A stretch of 64,000 bases of DNA, from positions 633,207-697,206 of the forward strand of contig NW_003314333.1 of assembly GCF_000143415.4 (NCBI RefSeq). The letters run 5' to 3'. Origin of the DNA: Selaginella moellendorffii. Lineage: Eukaryota > Streptophyta > Lycopodiopsida > Selaginellales > Selaginellaceae. Each line of letters opens with the position of its first letter. Position 1 is the stretch's first letter. Of this stretch, positions 1 through 11,579 are shown in pieces. The notes under the pieces are model-generated. The model had not been told where the DNA came from. It did not search any database and was given only the letters and a program-made list of their open reading frames with translations. The translations under genes were made by a program, and so were the position numbers.

Positions 1-2300
1 ATATAAATTGTATATAAGGAAGGGTTTAAACCCCATCCTTGGAGGGCAAACCTTTTTTGCAATGTTTTACTCTAGTGTTTGGGATTTTATTTTTGTTTTT
101 TATTCCTTTATTTCTCTTTTAAATCTAGATTTGTATTAATTTTTTTGTAAATTCTAGAATTCTTGCTATTGTTGTGTTTAGATTTGCTCTTCTTTTTACT
201 CTTCATTGCATTCCCTTCTTATGCCATACCACATTATTACCAATGAAAGAGTATGTCATTTGAGGCTATTGATGCTGCTTTATTAAATTAAGTTTTTAGT
301 GTTCTAGGGTGTGATTATATTGCTCTATATCAATAAAAAATGGTAAAACACTAAGAATATGATAAGTTGTGTAATTATATCTCACAAAAGTTGGAGACAA
401 CAACACACCAAGGATGGGTATAACACTATAATCGTAACATTGATTAACGAGATATAAATGATGCAATTTGGTTTTTGGAAAATGTTTGAAGATCGAGCTT
501 ATGAAAAGATGATGTGTATGAGCTTAAGTGAATTTCATATTGTAATGATGAGTTTGATTATTATAAAGATAGATTTGGAGATGAAATAGAGATTTTGTGG
601 GGTAAGTATTAATCTTTTAATTTACCATCAGATCCTTTTTCTTTACCTTCTCATCTTTCCCAACTATTTTTTTATTTTTCAGCTTGAACCACTTTTTCAT
701 ATTCTTAGTTGTAAGTCATAAATTTTTTAATCCAAAGTCCTTTAGCTTGGATAACTACTTAGACATGGTTTGAAAGTAGACTAAGTTTTGAGATAACATA
801 ATGTTTTAATTATAATTTTGCTTTTGTCAAAGCCTTGTAAGATTTAGATGAATAATTCTTTAATTTTTTCTTCACTAAAGCTAGCTTTAGTTCTTTTCAA
901 ACTGGAGTCAAAGACAATAGTTACAGACGACTAATTTTCCTACTTGTATATGCCTAAAACAATTATGACACACTTATGAAAAATATGTCCTCTAATACTT
1001 AAGTGAGAACTTGCTTAGAAGAAAAGACTTCTAGAGTAGTTAATTATGCTTTCCATATCAAACAAACTCCATTCTTTCTTCTTTTGGATTTTTCTCATAA
1101 AATTACTTGTAAAATAATTTAAACTTGAATTTCTTGGCAATATATACTGTATTTCAATTTCAAACTCATCCCATCTTTATAGCTTTGGTGACAGATAAAA
1201 ATTTTATTCACTTTTGGTGGCCATAGTGGGATAAGCTAGCACTCTAGCTTGAAAAATAACCAAGAGAAAATCATTTGTAAATTTCAAATGTGCTCAACAC
1301 TAAGAATTATAAATAGATCTTTTAAATGATTGCAGAGGCCCTGAAACCCAAACAACACTGAACAAAAGAGTTTTTTTTGCGATTACAGTGGCATAATGTT
1401 TAGATAACACAAGAAAGATAGTTTTCTGTATCTATACTTGCATTCTTGCCTTTACCTACAAAATAGTGACAAATAAACAAAAACAAGAACATAGAAGGAG
1501 AAAAAAAGAAAATAAAGAAAAGGAGAATAAAAGAGAACTCATCATTAAACCCTAAAGACATGAGTAAGGATAAGTATATATCACTATCTCAACTCTATTT
1601 TGCATAAACAATTATAAATGGGAGAAACATGGTTAATTCAATGCAAATTGTTTTTTAGCATAGTTAAGTATATAATTTTATAACCATTTCTAATTGCTTC
1701 ACATTTGTCTATAATGAGCATTGCTTAAGTCAAATCTTTCTTCTTTGAATGCCTAAGCTTAAGTGTAACTCCATTTCGCCTAAATTTCCTTCTTTACTTT
1801 ATTTGGGAAGATATACAAAATAAAACATTTACTTCTTCATTACACTAAGTAGGAGTTGGTACAATAGACAGAACCTTGGCAATAAAACTTAACTAAGGCC
1901 AAGGCAGTGGTTGTTAAATAAACAAGGTAAAACTGACAAATTACAAAAGTATCCCAAGTTTAAATTTTCTATGCATATTGCAAAAGCTTATGAAATTTGA
2001 ACAAGTCAAAAATTTGGAAGCAATTATCACAAACCACTTTAACCATTTGAACTATTTTACACTTAATACACATAGCCAAATTAATCAAAGCTCAAAATCT
2101 GTCATAAAGACTTGTATTAACCATAATCGCCCATTAGCAAAGAAGTTAAAGAGAAATTTGTCTTGAAAAACATTTTTTGTCTAGATAAGTGTTAACAAAT
2201 TAACTGATCAGATTCAACTTAGACACTCTTTATTAACTTAATTAAATTCATCTAAAGGATTGTTTCGACAATGTAGAAGCGTTGTAAGTATCAAGTTGTA
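1..2300. other. AT-rich intergenic DNA, nothing recognised
   Basis: This stretch is strongly AT-rich. The only open frame of note (1978-2166, plus) has no recognisable motif and I do not call it a gene. I saw no RNA gene and no obvious transposon termini. Confidence 0.6.
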
Positions 2301-2315
2301 AGTTGATATAAATAC

Positions 2316-2830
2316 CTCTTACATGTTACCATTTGTCATTTTAGCATTTGGAACAATTAATTCTTCTTCTTCTCCTGCTGCTGCTGTTGCTGCTTTGTGA
2401 TCCCCTCTGCGCGATGGAATCCAGTCGCATTCTGACACGTGGCCAAAAAGTATATTCGCATATATTCCCTGATGGACCGCTTCTGTGGAGCTTGTCCCAA
2501 TAGCCATCCGAAGTGTATAAATTCCTGCAAGAATCTGGCGTTTAGAGCCTACAACAATGCCGAATTGATCGAGTGACCATTATCAGGTTCTCCAGGCATT
2601 GGATTCAGACGAAAACAGACGCTCACAGAGCTGCAGAATAGCAGAAGTTTTTGTCAGTGTTGCCAGTTTTTGATAGCCTAAAGCGTGGACCAGACTCGAG
2701 TAGCTTCTCGAAATGCCTTGCTAGCCTGAGCTGGTGGTGCCTTACGTGTTCTCGCAGCTTGGTAGCACCATAGAGTCGCATGACGAGCCATAGCTTCAGG
2801 TTATTTGGTGTCATTAAAACAGAACACTCA
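2316..2830 (-). pseudogene. Aromatic L-amino-acid decarboxylase (PLP group II) 3' fragment
   Basis: Read leftward, three blocks follow the C-terminal half of plant tyrosine/tryptophan decarboxylases. The first (about 2814-2690) reads LKLWLVMRLYGATKLREHV, the family's helix after the PLP lysine. The second (about 2600-2560) contains VCFRLNP. The third (about 2525-2470) contains GIYTLRMAIGTSSTEAVH, matching the family's C-terminal T/S-x-R-x-A-x-G-x-x-T-E motif. In-frame stops and a frame change lie between the blocks. The N-terminal domain and the PLP lysine are absent nearby. The family decarboxylates Tyr, Trp, Dopa or Phe in the cytosol. This copy looks dead; only the family assignment is claimed. 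Confidence 0.6.
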
Positions 2831-3249
2831 CCTTAGTTCTCAAGCACTCCGGTATCACAGAAAGAACTGAAGTTAAAAGCCTCGAATCCTGATAGGTGTG
2901 TCAATAGGACTCTCTAGCAAGCTCAGAATGATACCTTAACCCAAAGCGCTGAACAGTCAAAAGTTGATACCGTCAAGGACCACATTCTACCCAAGAATAT
3001 AGACGTTCTCACCTTTGCATGACTGTGCTCCAGGCTATCATCTTCAAATCGCATTAAAAGAAAGATCTGGACCAAAGTCCAGCTCCACCAAACTTGTGAA
3101 GCGGGCAGCAAAGCTTCTGCAGCATGAAAGGTCCAGCTCGGGTGCATAAACAGAAGCTATTTTCAGCTGTTTCTAGCATCTGGTAGCCCCCTTCTATTGA
3201 AAGACTTTGGCAAGACTTTAAAGCCACACACCGAATCTGGCTTCCTTCA

Positions 3250-3542
3250 GCGAGATTTCCAAAATCGCTGCGACCCAGCAACGCTTCGTTGTTCTTCGTC
3301 CTCCTCTTCAACCTCGTTTTCCAATCTAGGCCAGCCATGATCTGAAACAACTCAAGACTCAGAAACTGAAACAAGTTGACAGGAAGTTCCGATTTTCTGC
3401 TGGCAGCCTGGCACTCGGCGAGTATATTGACCAAGGCGTCCATTCGCTTCTTCACCTCGGCGTTGTGAGTGCTCGCCCACAACTTCGCAGTCGCACTGAG
3501 ATAATGACCTGCGCAGCAGAATTCATCCATAAGATTCACTCT
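3250..3542 (-). pseudogene. GH127 (DUF1680) beta-L-arabinofuranosidase-like fragment
   Basis: The leftward frame beginning near 3539 carries GHYLSATAKLWASTHN followed by a helix ending LVNILAECQ. This closely follows the N-terminal catalytic-barrel region of plant DUF1680/GH127 proteins. A weaker IMAGL block further on matches the IMxGLLDQ region. The following sequence has no family similarity and the rest of the roughly 850-residue protein is missing. The family hydrolyses beta-L-arabinofuranosyl linkages on secreted glycoproteins. The fragment ends about 30 bp from the left tip of the fold-back element. Confidence 0.6.
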
Positions 3543-3568
3543 GGAAACTAGCAGCTTTTATGATCGAT

Positions 3569-4480
3569 CAGGGCTGCCCCGGGCCCGGGATCGAACGACT
3601 GCGGGGGTTTGGGCCCTTTGTTCTTAAATGTCTGTTTGCAAATCTTTATATAAAATATATTTGGAATAATTGTACAGAATGTTTAAAAAATAAGGCACAA
3701 AAACTGCAATAAATAGCATAAGGAGAATGGTAATAAACCTACAAAATATTAAAGCTAAAATCATCAATGATTTAGATATAAAATTAACATTAAAATAATT
3801 GTAAAGGATATGTGTTTTTTGATATACTTCCACCTTGCCATCAACATAAGTGCAGCTAAAAGTGGAAATTTAGTGATTGGGATTAAAATCCCAATCCAAT
3901 TAACAATTCTGGAAATTATCAAAGAATGAGGTAAATTAGTAGTAACAAGAGATTGGGTTGTATGCCTAAGCATAATAGCTCTAGCTTCACCAATGTAAAA
4001 ACCTAGTATAAATTTAGTGTTAATATAAGGAGGAATAAAATTAAATAAAAAGGGTGAATAAACAATGCCATCCAAATTTCTTTATTATATAGAAATATTT
4101 ATAGTATTTTACCTATATTAATTATTTCTAAAATGGTCTTGTGGACTCTCTTTGATTTCCCAATGGATGAATAAATGCTAGGAAACACTGGAGTGCTCCA
4201 AAAGTAAGAAAACAAATTCTAAATACTTTAAGGATTTCACTTAATTTTAGTACTATTGATATATGATGAAATCCTGTTTCTTTTGCACTTAAAAAATAAT
4301 AAATTAAAAACAGATTAAAGGGTAAATATAAATATGATGTACTTATGGATAGCACACATCCCATAACAATAATTAATGATAAGTTGCAAGGAAAGAAAAA
4401 AATGACATGATAGTCAAATGCTGCCATGTCATTAGCAATATAATAAAAAATCCTATCAAAATAGCAATATCACGACCTTG
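3569..4480 (-). repeat. Left arm of fold-back element, with transporter fragments
   Basis: On the minus strand the arm encodes two degenerate blocks of an AAAP-family (AVT1-like) amino-acid transporter, at about 4427-4128 and 4075-3764. Recognisable are ETGFHHISIVLKLSEIL, corresponding to the family's D-G-V-GFHH-x-L-D-L-S-N-L stretch, and TTQSLVTTNLPHSL, corresponding to the family's T-Q-S-Q-x-T-x-N-L-P loop. It is an inverted duplicate of 4860-5760. Stops and small indels make it non-coding today. Confidence 0.65.
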
Positions 4481-4794
4481 GAAAATGTTGAAGTGGAGGT
4501 GTATAAAGTGGGGCATTGCAATTTCTGACATGTCATTAATGGATATAAAAAATCCCACTAAAGTTTCAAATATCTCTAGATAAAACAAAGTAGTGATGAC
4601 ATAATGTCTCTAATGTGGGAAGGTCTGCTTTGCTAATGTCATGTAAAAATTTGCACTACTAGATTCTATACATTTGAACATAAGGAGGGTGGCATTTCAA
4701 TATCATCATTGCTAGTATTATTTTCCATATATTTGAAATGAATGTGCTTGTGGTGCTCTACTATCCTTAGCCCAGATGGATTATGTTTAAAATT

Positions 4795-5790
4795 ATGATA
4801 TTGCTATTTTGATAGCATTTTTTATTATATTGCCAATGATGTGATAACATTTAACTATCATGTCATTATTTTCTTTCCTTTGCAACTTGTCATTAATTAT
4901 TGTTATGGGATGTGTGCTATCCATAAGTACATCATATTTATATTTTCCCTTTAATCTGTTTTTAATCTATTATTTTTTAGGTGCAGAAGAAATAGGATTT
5001 CATCATATACCAATAGTACTAAAATTAAGTGAAATCCTTAGAGCATTTAAAAATTTTTCTTTTACTTTTGGAGCTACTCTAGTGTTTCCTAGCATTTATT
5101 CATCCATTGGGAAATCAAAGAGAGTCCACAGGACCATTTTAGAAATAATAATATAGGTAAAATACTATAAATATTTCTATATAATAAAGAAATTTGGATG
5201 GCATTGTTTATTCACCCTTTTTATTTAATTTTGTTCCTCCTTATATTAACACTAAGTTTATACTAGGTTGAGTTTTATACTTGCAATTAGAATTTATATA
5301 ATACTTGGTGAAGCTAGAGCTATTATGTTTGGGCATACAACCCAATCTCTTGTTACTACTAATTTACCTCATTCTTTGGTAGTTTCTAAAATTGCTAATT
5401 GGATTGGGATTTTAATCCCAATCACTAAATTTCCGCTTTTAGCTGCACCTATGTTGATTGACATGGCAAGGTGGAAGTATATCAAAAAACACATATCTTT
5501 ACAATTATTCTAAGGTTAATTTTATATCTAAATCATTGATGATTTTAACTTTAATATTTTGTAGGTTTATTACTATTCTCCTCATGCTACTTATTGCAGT
5601 TTTTGTGCCTTATTTTTTTAACATGATCGAGTTAGTATGGTCATCCTTAACTATTGCTCTTTGCACAATTATTCCAAACATATTTTACATGAAGATTTGC
5701 AAATGGACATTTCAAGAAAGCATCTATAATAATAAGAACAAAGGGCCCAGACCCCCGCAGCCGTCCGATCCCGGGCCTAGGGCAGCCCTG
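4795..5790 (+). repeat. Right arm of fold-back element, with transporter fragments
   Basis: The plus-strand arm carries, in order, a transmembrane block ending in IGFHHIPIVLKLSEIL and FGATLVFPSIYSSIGK (4860-5140), then LGEARAIMFGHTTQSLVTTNLP (about 5290-5370) shortened here to its core TTQSLVTTNLP, then a hydrophobic block near 5520-5720. The order and spacing match exons of an AVT1-type vacuolar amino-acid permease with intron-like gaps between them. Only the C-terminal half or so of the family length is present. The two arms would pair as an RNA hairpin about 900 bp long. Confidence 0.65.
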
Positions 5791-6129
5791 CTTATGTTTT
5801 GCTTTTAACATTGTGGCTGGGCTTTCTGGGATGAACAGAGGGCTGCGTCTATTGTTCAATCACTCCATAGCAATGCCTTGCTGCTGCTGATGATGATGAT
5901 GAAGATGGTTATGGTGTTCGCTGTGAAATAGATTTGGGCTAAACAGATAATGGTGTTGCTGAATTCAGCTATGCCAAGCTCATGTACCTCAAGTTCATGG
6001 CCATTCCTTGCCCCTGCGGAAAGTCCAGATCGATGCGGCACCTTAATCCAGGCAGCAATAGAATCTTTGGAGGAACTAGTACCCATTGCATCAAGCAGCA
6101 GTAGATCTAATCAACTGCCCAGCAGCCCC

Positions 6130-6335
6130 AGCTCCATGGATCCCTACGAAGTGATGCAGCTAGTGTTCACCAGAGTTCAAGCTCAGGATCCGGATTCTGG
6201 AAAGTGGCTCCAATATCATGGGCTACTTGTTGCTGGACTGAAGCAAGTAGGAAATGGCTCAATTGGCAGTGAACTCCGATGCGCTGCTTCAATCCAGAGT
6301 CAAGACCAAACTCTGATCCTCATGCTCAATGTGGG
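6130..6335 (+). pseudogene. CCCH zinc-finger/RRM protein N-terminal fragment
   Basis: MDPYEVMQLVFTRVQAQDPD at 6138-6197 is the characteristic start of plant CCCH-RRM proteins of the C3H46/53 type. After a one-base frame change the next codons read NIMGYLLL and, past two stops, EMAQLAVNSDALLQSRV. This follows the family's I-M-G-Y-L-L-L ... E-M-I-R-L-A-x-x-P-x-A-L-L pattern. The zinc fingers and RRM are absent. It is a dead 5' exon piece; the upstream open frame from 5950 is not supported. Confidence 0.6.
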
Positions 6336-6554
6336 TAATATGGCATATAGCTTCTACAACACTTCTAGACTCCCCAGTGCCTTATGGATGCTGGGAAGCT
6401 CCAAATCAAGAACTCAAGGGGCACTTTCTTGATATGTCTATTGTAAGTACTGCCATTCCTTTTGTTTCTTGATCATCCTTGGTATAGAACTGCTAGAACT
6501 TCTCATTGATCATAAAAGCTACTAGTTTCCAGAGTGAATCTTATGGATGAATTC

Positions 6555-7672
6555 TACACAGCCCAAAGGGCATCACTAGAAACTCAATGCTTCCATACTT
6601 TGTTTGATAAGTTGTCTTCTCGACATCTTCTTCTACTACTTTGATCTAGTAGTATTTTGACCTTACATCAATCCTCGATAAGTATTTCACTTTTCCCAAC
6701 ATATCAAATAAGTCCTCAATCCTTGATAAAGGGTACTTATTCTTGTTTATATATTTGTTGAGCAACTCATAGTCTATACACATGCACATAAATCCATTTT
6801 TCTTTGTTACAAATAACATCAGTGCTTTATATAATGACTTGCTCAACTTAAGATACCATTTATCCACCAACTCCTCAAATTGGCACTTGAGCTCCTCAAG
6901 TTCCTTTTAATTCAACTGATAGGGGGATGAACCACTGCTTTAACACCCTCGACCAGCATTCTATTGGTCGTATAAGGGGTAATCCTGCCGGTAGTTCCTT
7001 CGGTATGGTATTTTGAAATTGGTTTAACACCTGCTGGATCACTAAAGGTATTTTTTTTGTTCCCATCTTTTTATCACTCCCCACTAAGAGTAAATACAAA
7101 AATGCAACCTTAGTTCTTTTAATGAGTTGTCCTTTCATGAACACTAGGTTTAAGCAAGAGTCTCTGGCCTTACATTGCTCTACCTTTAGATCTTGGGCTT
7201 CCACCTTTGATCATTTTCCCACCAAGTTTTTACCTTGTCCATGTAGGGCATAAATTAATTGAACCAATCCATCCCAAATATTATATCAAATTCTATCATA
7301 TCCAATATAGTGAAATCCATGTCTACTTTCCATGTCCCTACTTCAACTCTTCCTTGTTAAAATACTTCATCGGCACTTTGGCTATCTTGAACAAACTTTA
7401 TAGTCCTTGGCCAGCCATTGCACCGTTGTCTGGTTTGCCAAACTATATTTGTAACCACAAAATTATGCAAAACACTCGTGTTAATAAGGATCTTGATAAA
7501 GCTACTTTCGAGCTTCCCTCAGAGGGTTAGTAAATGTCGTAAATGACTCTTTACCAAAGTTGTTCATATAATGGGTAACCTTGAGTTAGGGACTAGATCA
7601 TGTACCTCAGTTTGAATTTCACCAGACTTAATAATCATATTGACTCTTGCCTTCTTCAGGTAAGGACATTCT
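6555..7672 (-). pseudogene. L1 protease and reverse-transcriptase fragment
   Basis: Leftward from 7672 come the linker after the zinc knuckle, a 57-nt segment matching the L3 intron 1 position (7549-7605), a protease remnant ending GMDWFN followed by a TAA (7255-7257), a linker, and RT containing CIDYELLNKYINKNKYPL and SRIDVRS (6870-6650). The YxDD region is gone and frameshifts are frequent. The segment aligns base for base with 15650-16790 of L3. Confidence 0.75.
7549..7605 (-). other. L1 copy of gag/protease intron 1
   Basis: On the minus strand this begins GTACATGATC, has CCCTAAC internally and ends GGTAAAG. It is 57 nt, exactly the length and position of L3 intron 1 (16681-16737). Both copies contain an in-frame TGA that splicing would remove. 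Retention of length, GT-AG ends and branch-like motif in two diverged copies supports an ancestral intron. Confidence 0.6.
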
Positions 7673-9500
7673 TGTAAGCGACTAAATTTTCCATTCTACT
7701 TTAGTCATTTAACCACACCTCCGACCACTTGGAAGAGTCTCATTCACAACCTCCATAAGTCCAATTTAGAACTTGGGACTTGCTAGCCCCAAGAATGGCA
7801 TCCATGCCACTCAACCTTTGCACCTGGTCCAAATGCTCCACATGTCCGATCCCATGATTGACACTCAAAGGTACCACCGACATAGCAGCCTGTTACACTA
7901 AGGCCATGTCCAATCACCTTTACCGCACTGGTAGTCCAATACCACTTGCAACACAGTCTTGTCTCTTCAAGACTGGGCCAACCATCCGTGAATGGTCATC
8001 TCAGATCCACTCCTTAGCATCCTTAGGATGCCCACTGACAAGGGGAACAACCTTCCCCAATATCCCTCTGTCCGTCCCCACTAAGTCCCTTTTTGCCCTT
8101 GGCCGTGTTTGCCAACACTGCCACTGGGTCGAGGCCCACAAGCCTGACCACTAAGTCCCATGGTCCTCTGGGACTTCCTCACCACGTGACCGTATCCTTG
8201 GCCACCACACCAAAGAACTGCTCCTTTTCCTTTCCACAGTCTGGGACTTTGGGACAACACTTCAAAATACCGTGGCCTTACATAAGCCACCTGGGTACTC
8301 TCCCCGCCTTCCACCTTTGGGTGCTCTAGCCATGGGCTTAGAGCGAGGTTCCGTTGAGCCACGCTTGGTATCCAAGTAGGTAGTGCCACCCACACTTGGA
8401 CTGGGAGTATCGGCTAGTCGATCTCCCGGGGGAACTAGAGCTGGCTCTTGAACATTTCACCAAGCTACCTCGCTTGTCGGTCCGTATTCACTCTAGTCTT
8501 GGACTTCCCAGTGGTCAGTTCATCACCCAACACTGGATCTGGCCTTTCCTGGCCAAACTGGCTCCATTGCAGTCCTCCCCCTTACTATACTTTTGGAGCT
8601 CACCAAACCCCCCAGGGTCTGGGAGACGAATGCTTTGGGCTTTCACCCTCTCAGACTCGAACTCGGACTCGGACTTGGACTCGGACTAGGACTCGGACTC
8701 GGGCTCAAGCTCAGTCTCGGCCTCGGCCTTGGTCTCGGTCTCGGTCCCGGTCTCGGTCTCGACCTCGAACTCCATCTCGGGTCCTTCTCGGACTCCATCT
8801 TGGATTCCATCTCGGGTCCATCTCGGACTCCATCTCGGGCTCTGTCTCGGACTCCATCTCGGACTCCATCTCGGGTCCATCTCGGACTCCATCTCGGGTC
8901 CATCTCGGACTCCATCTCGGGTCCATCTCGGGTCCATCTCGGACTCCATCTCAGACTCCATCTCGGGTCCATCTCGGACTCCATCTCGGGTCCATCTCGA
9001 ACTCCATCTCGGGTCCATCTCGGACTCCATCTCGGGTCCATCTCAGACTCCATCTCAGACTCCATCTCGGACTCCATCTCAGACTCCGTCTCAGTCCATC
9101 TCGGACTCCATCTCGGGTCCATCTCGGACTCCATCTTGAGTCCATCTCGGACTCCATCTCGGGTCCATCTCAGACTCCATCTCAGACTCCGTCTCGGTCC
9201 ATCTTGAACTCCATCTCGGACTCCATCTCGGGTCCATCTCGGACTCCATCTCGGGTCCATCTCGAACACTTCCACGTGTCATGTGTTGGTCCTTTTTGGG
9301 TCCTTTTTTGGAGCCTTGCTTATTGGTTGCCTCGTGCTCGCTCCTTGAGCACTTTGTTGGGAGTTCCACTCCCGCTCTCGACCTTCCAAGTCGGAGCTTT
9401 TGATCCAAATGTGTTATGCTCATTTGGCTTTTGCTTCAGCCACTACCATGTGGCACCCTTTCCGGCTCCACTTTGGGGCCTAGGGATTTTGTGTCTCACA
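7673..9500 (-). repeat. L2 3' LTR (left)
   Basis: It runs TGTAAGCGAC to GTCTCACA on the plus strand and is 1828 bp. It is near-identical to 21044-22589 apart from a longer internal tandem array and scattered substitutions. The partner LTR is 1546 bp and has TATAAG at its start in place of TGTAAG. Confidence 0.88.
8650..9262. repeat. 12-bp tandem array inside L2 left LTR
   Basis: The array consists of degenerate 12-bp units TCCATCTCGGAC and TCCATCTCGGGT, preceded by hexamer-like CTCGGA and CTCGGT runs. Because 12 is a multiple of three, all six frames stay open for long distances, producing apparent Ser/Pro/Arg-rich or Met-Glu-Ser-rich proteins that are not genes. The equivalent array in the right LTR is about 280 bp shorter. 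Confidence 0.9.
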
Positions 9501-11579
9501 ACTCCACCACCCATAGACGAAGTTCGATGTCCTCATCAAACGGTAAACCATTTTATAAAGTAACACCCGCATGTGTTACCATTTCCATCCTTGGCACCTA
9601 GCCTATATTTGTCAATGGTGTGATATTGAAGGCTCACTATGCCTTCTCCATATTCGTCAATGGTTTGACACCAAAAGCTCACCATGCCTTGCCTATCCTC
9701 TAAGGAGCATAGTCTTTCCAACATGAAGACTTATTCAACCACCTGGGGTGGTTTACTCCCTTTTATTGGTTTAGTTCTTGCTAAACCTATTAAAGACATC
9801 TTCTCTAACTCAATTCTCACTACTCCTACTCAAGTGGTCTCAGTTCCCATCGATATAACTTTTGCACTTTGGAACTTTTAATTTTGACTTCCTAAAGTCA
9901 ATTTCCTAGGTGTCTCCAACACCTTGCTTTGCACCTTTTGTGCAACTCCGCTTCCCCATCCTAGGAAGTTCTCTACTCAAGGGCACCATCATCCTCTTTT
10001 CTATTTTGTGCCACCATTGGCACTATGTTCCCATTATCATTATTTATGCCACGACCCTACCCTTTGGCTACTTTGCCGCTCCTCACTTGGAGCTTTTATT
10101 TCGCCAAATTGGAGCACTTGGGAATCTATCCTTGGAAGTCCACTTCCCTTCCCACAATCCGTTAGCACCCAACATGTTAGTGTTCTCTGCCTAACTTTGC
10201 CATTTGGTTTCTTTCCCATGATTCCCATGGCTCTTTTCTTAGCCACTAGTCTTTTGCTCCTATCCTTGATTGTTACACCTAACAACATTGGATCACTACC
10301 TCCATTCTTGAGGTATCCTTTTGATTCTATAGCAAAGATTTTGCTTTGCCAAGTCCAAAGGGTGTTCACCCTTAGTACGTTTCTTTAACATTTCCTGTTG
10401 TGGGCTCTATCCACGGCCCAATTTTTGAGACCCTCCTTGGATCTTTTATAAGGACTACTTTCCTCAAACTTACTATGCCATAGCAGTGACATAGCTCATT
10501 TCCTATAGGTGCTCTTTCCACTTGGTCATCTTGACCAAGCCACACCATTATCAATAGTTCAAATCAACACTTTGAACTAGGAATCATATCCCTTAACCTA
10601 AACAAAGACCTTATCCTTGTTTAGCCACAAGATCACCTAGTGATCTCATCTTGACCCCTTAATAAGTCTACCAATAGAGACTAGATCTTCCAGACCCTTC
10701 TAAGTTGTTGACTATGACCCCGGGGGCATCCCCCACACTTGGCAGTGTGCCCAAGCCAGCCCTTCTGACCAAGGATCCATAGCAACTGAGACTGAGTGTC
10801 CCCATCTCATTCACCACGTCCTTGGTGCCCTTTGCACTAAAGTGTTCAAGTTAGATATGCCGAGCTTTCACTCTAAGCAATCTAACCGTGTATCACGACT
10901 CTGGGGCATCCCCCGCTTGGCAGTGTGCCCAAGCCAATGTCCTCGACTCTCCACGCCGGTGCACCAACTTATAGTTAAAGTGCGCTATAGATCACAGCTT
11001 AGGAGCCTAGTTCCCCCGCACTGCCAAGTCCTCTCACTTGACAAGTCTATGATCATGCATGGACTCCTCCATGTTCGGCCCCATGGGCCACCCTTTTTGA
11101 AGTTAGCACCTTCAACTAGGGTATTTGTTCCCCCGACTTGCCACTCTCGCTTGGCAAGTCCTTCGACCACTATAACATGGTTTCTGCATAAGCGTGAAAG
11201 TCCTTGACCATCGACTTTCATTCAAAGCCTTCTTTTTGAACACTCAGGAACTACTTCCCTAACCTTGATAGCCTTGCCTCATGGCAAGCTTCAAGACCAC
11301 GTTTCTGCTGTCCCACTTTGATTTCGCGCGTTCCATGAACCATTTACACTTGGCCTTTCTAGGTACTAAGCTACCTAGAATCGTCTTTGGGAACTTTGAA
11401 GGAACTTTGTCCCTTAGCTTGCTAAGGCCTCCCTTTACATAAGCTTTCTAGTTGCCATATAGTCTAATATGGACAACTCCATATTTTAGACTCTCCATGG
11501 CATCACAGTTGCTAGCAACAACACCCTCGAGCCCCCACTTGATTCTCCACTCCCAGTTAGCATAACCAACCTTGGTTAT
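9501..11579 (-). other. L2 internal region, 3' half, no coding signal
   Basis: Open frames here (such as 9924-10388 plus and 10040-10369 minus) contain no retroelement motif. The segment next to the LTR (9501-9545) resembles the polypurine-side leader of L3 (12763-12805). A block near 10700-10800 with GGGGGCATCCCCC and a following GGCAGTGTGCCCAAGCC resembles L3 12825-12920. Both suggest shared 3' leader ancestry with the autonomous element. Confidence 0.65.

Larger units (their letters stand above)
3569..5790. mobile_element. Fold-back (long inverted-repeat) DNA element
   Basis: The element starts CAGGGCTGCCC and ends with its inverse GGGCAGCCCTG. The two terminal ~55 bases are near-identical inverted copies, differing at a handful of positions. 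Similarity continues inward along the full arms (3569 to about 4480, and about 4795 to 5790) around a ~315 bp unpaired centre. There is no transposase. I could not find a clean target-site duplication: the flanks are tgatcgat on the left and cttatgtt on the right, so the superfamily is unassigned. The arms carry a captured host gene fragment (see the arm entries). Confidence 0.75.

Noticed and set aside
3553-5800. An 8-bp target duplication for the fold-back element, which with CAGGG ends would indicate hAT
   Set aside because: The flanking bases (tgatcgat and cttatgtt) do not match, so I left the superfamily open.
8448-9563. Long plus- and minus-strand open frames of Ser/Pro/Arg or Met-Glu-Ser repeats (up to 371 codons)
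   Set aside because: They are produced by a 12-bp tandem array in an LTR, which keeps every frame open; the frames change with array length between the two LTR copies.
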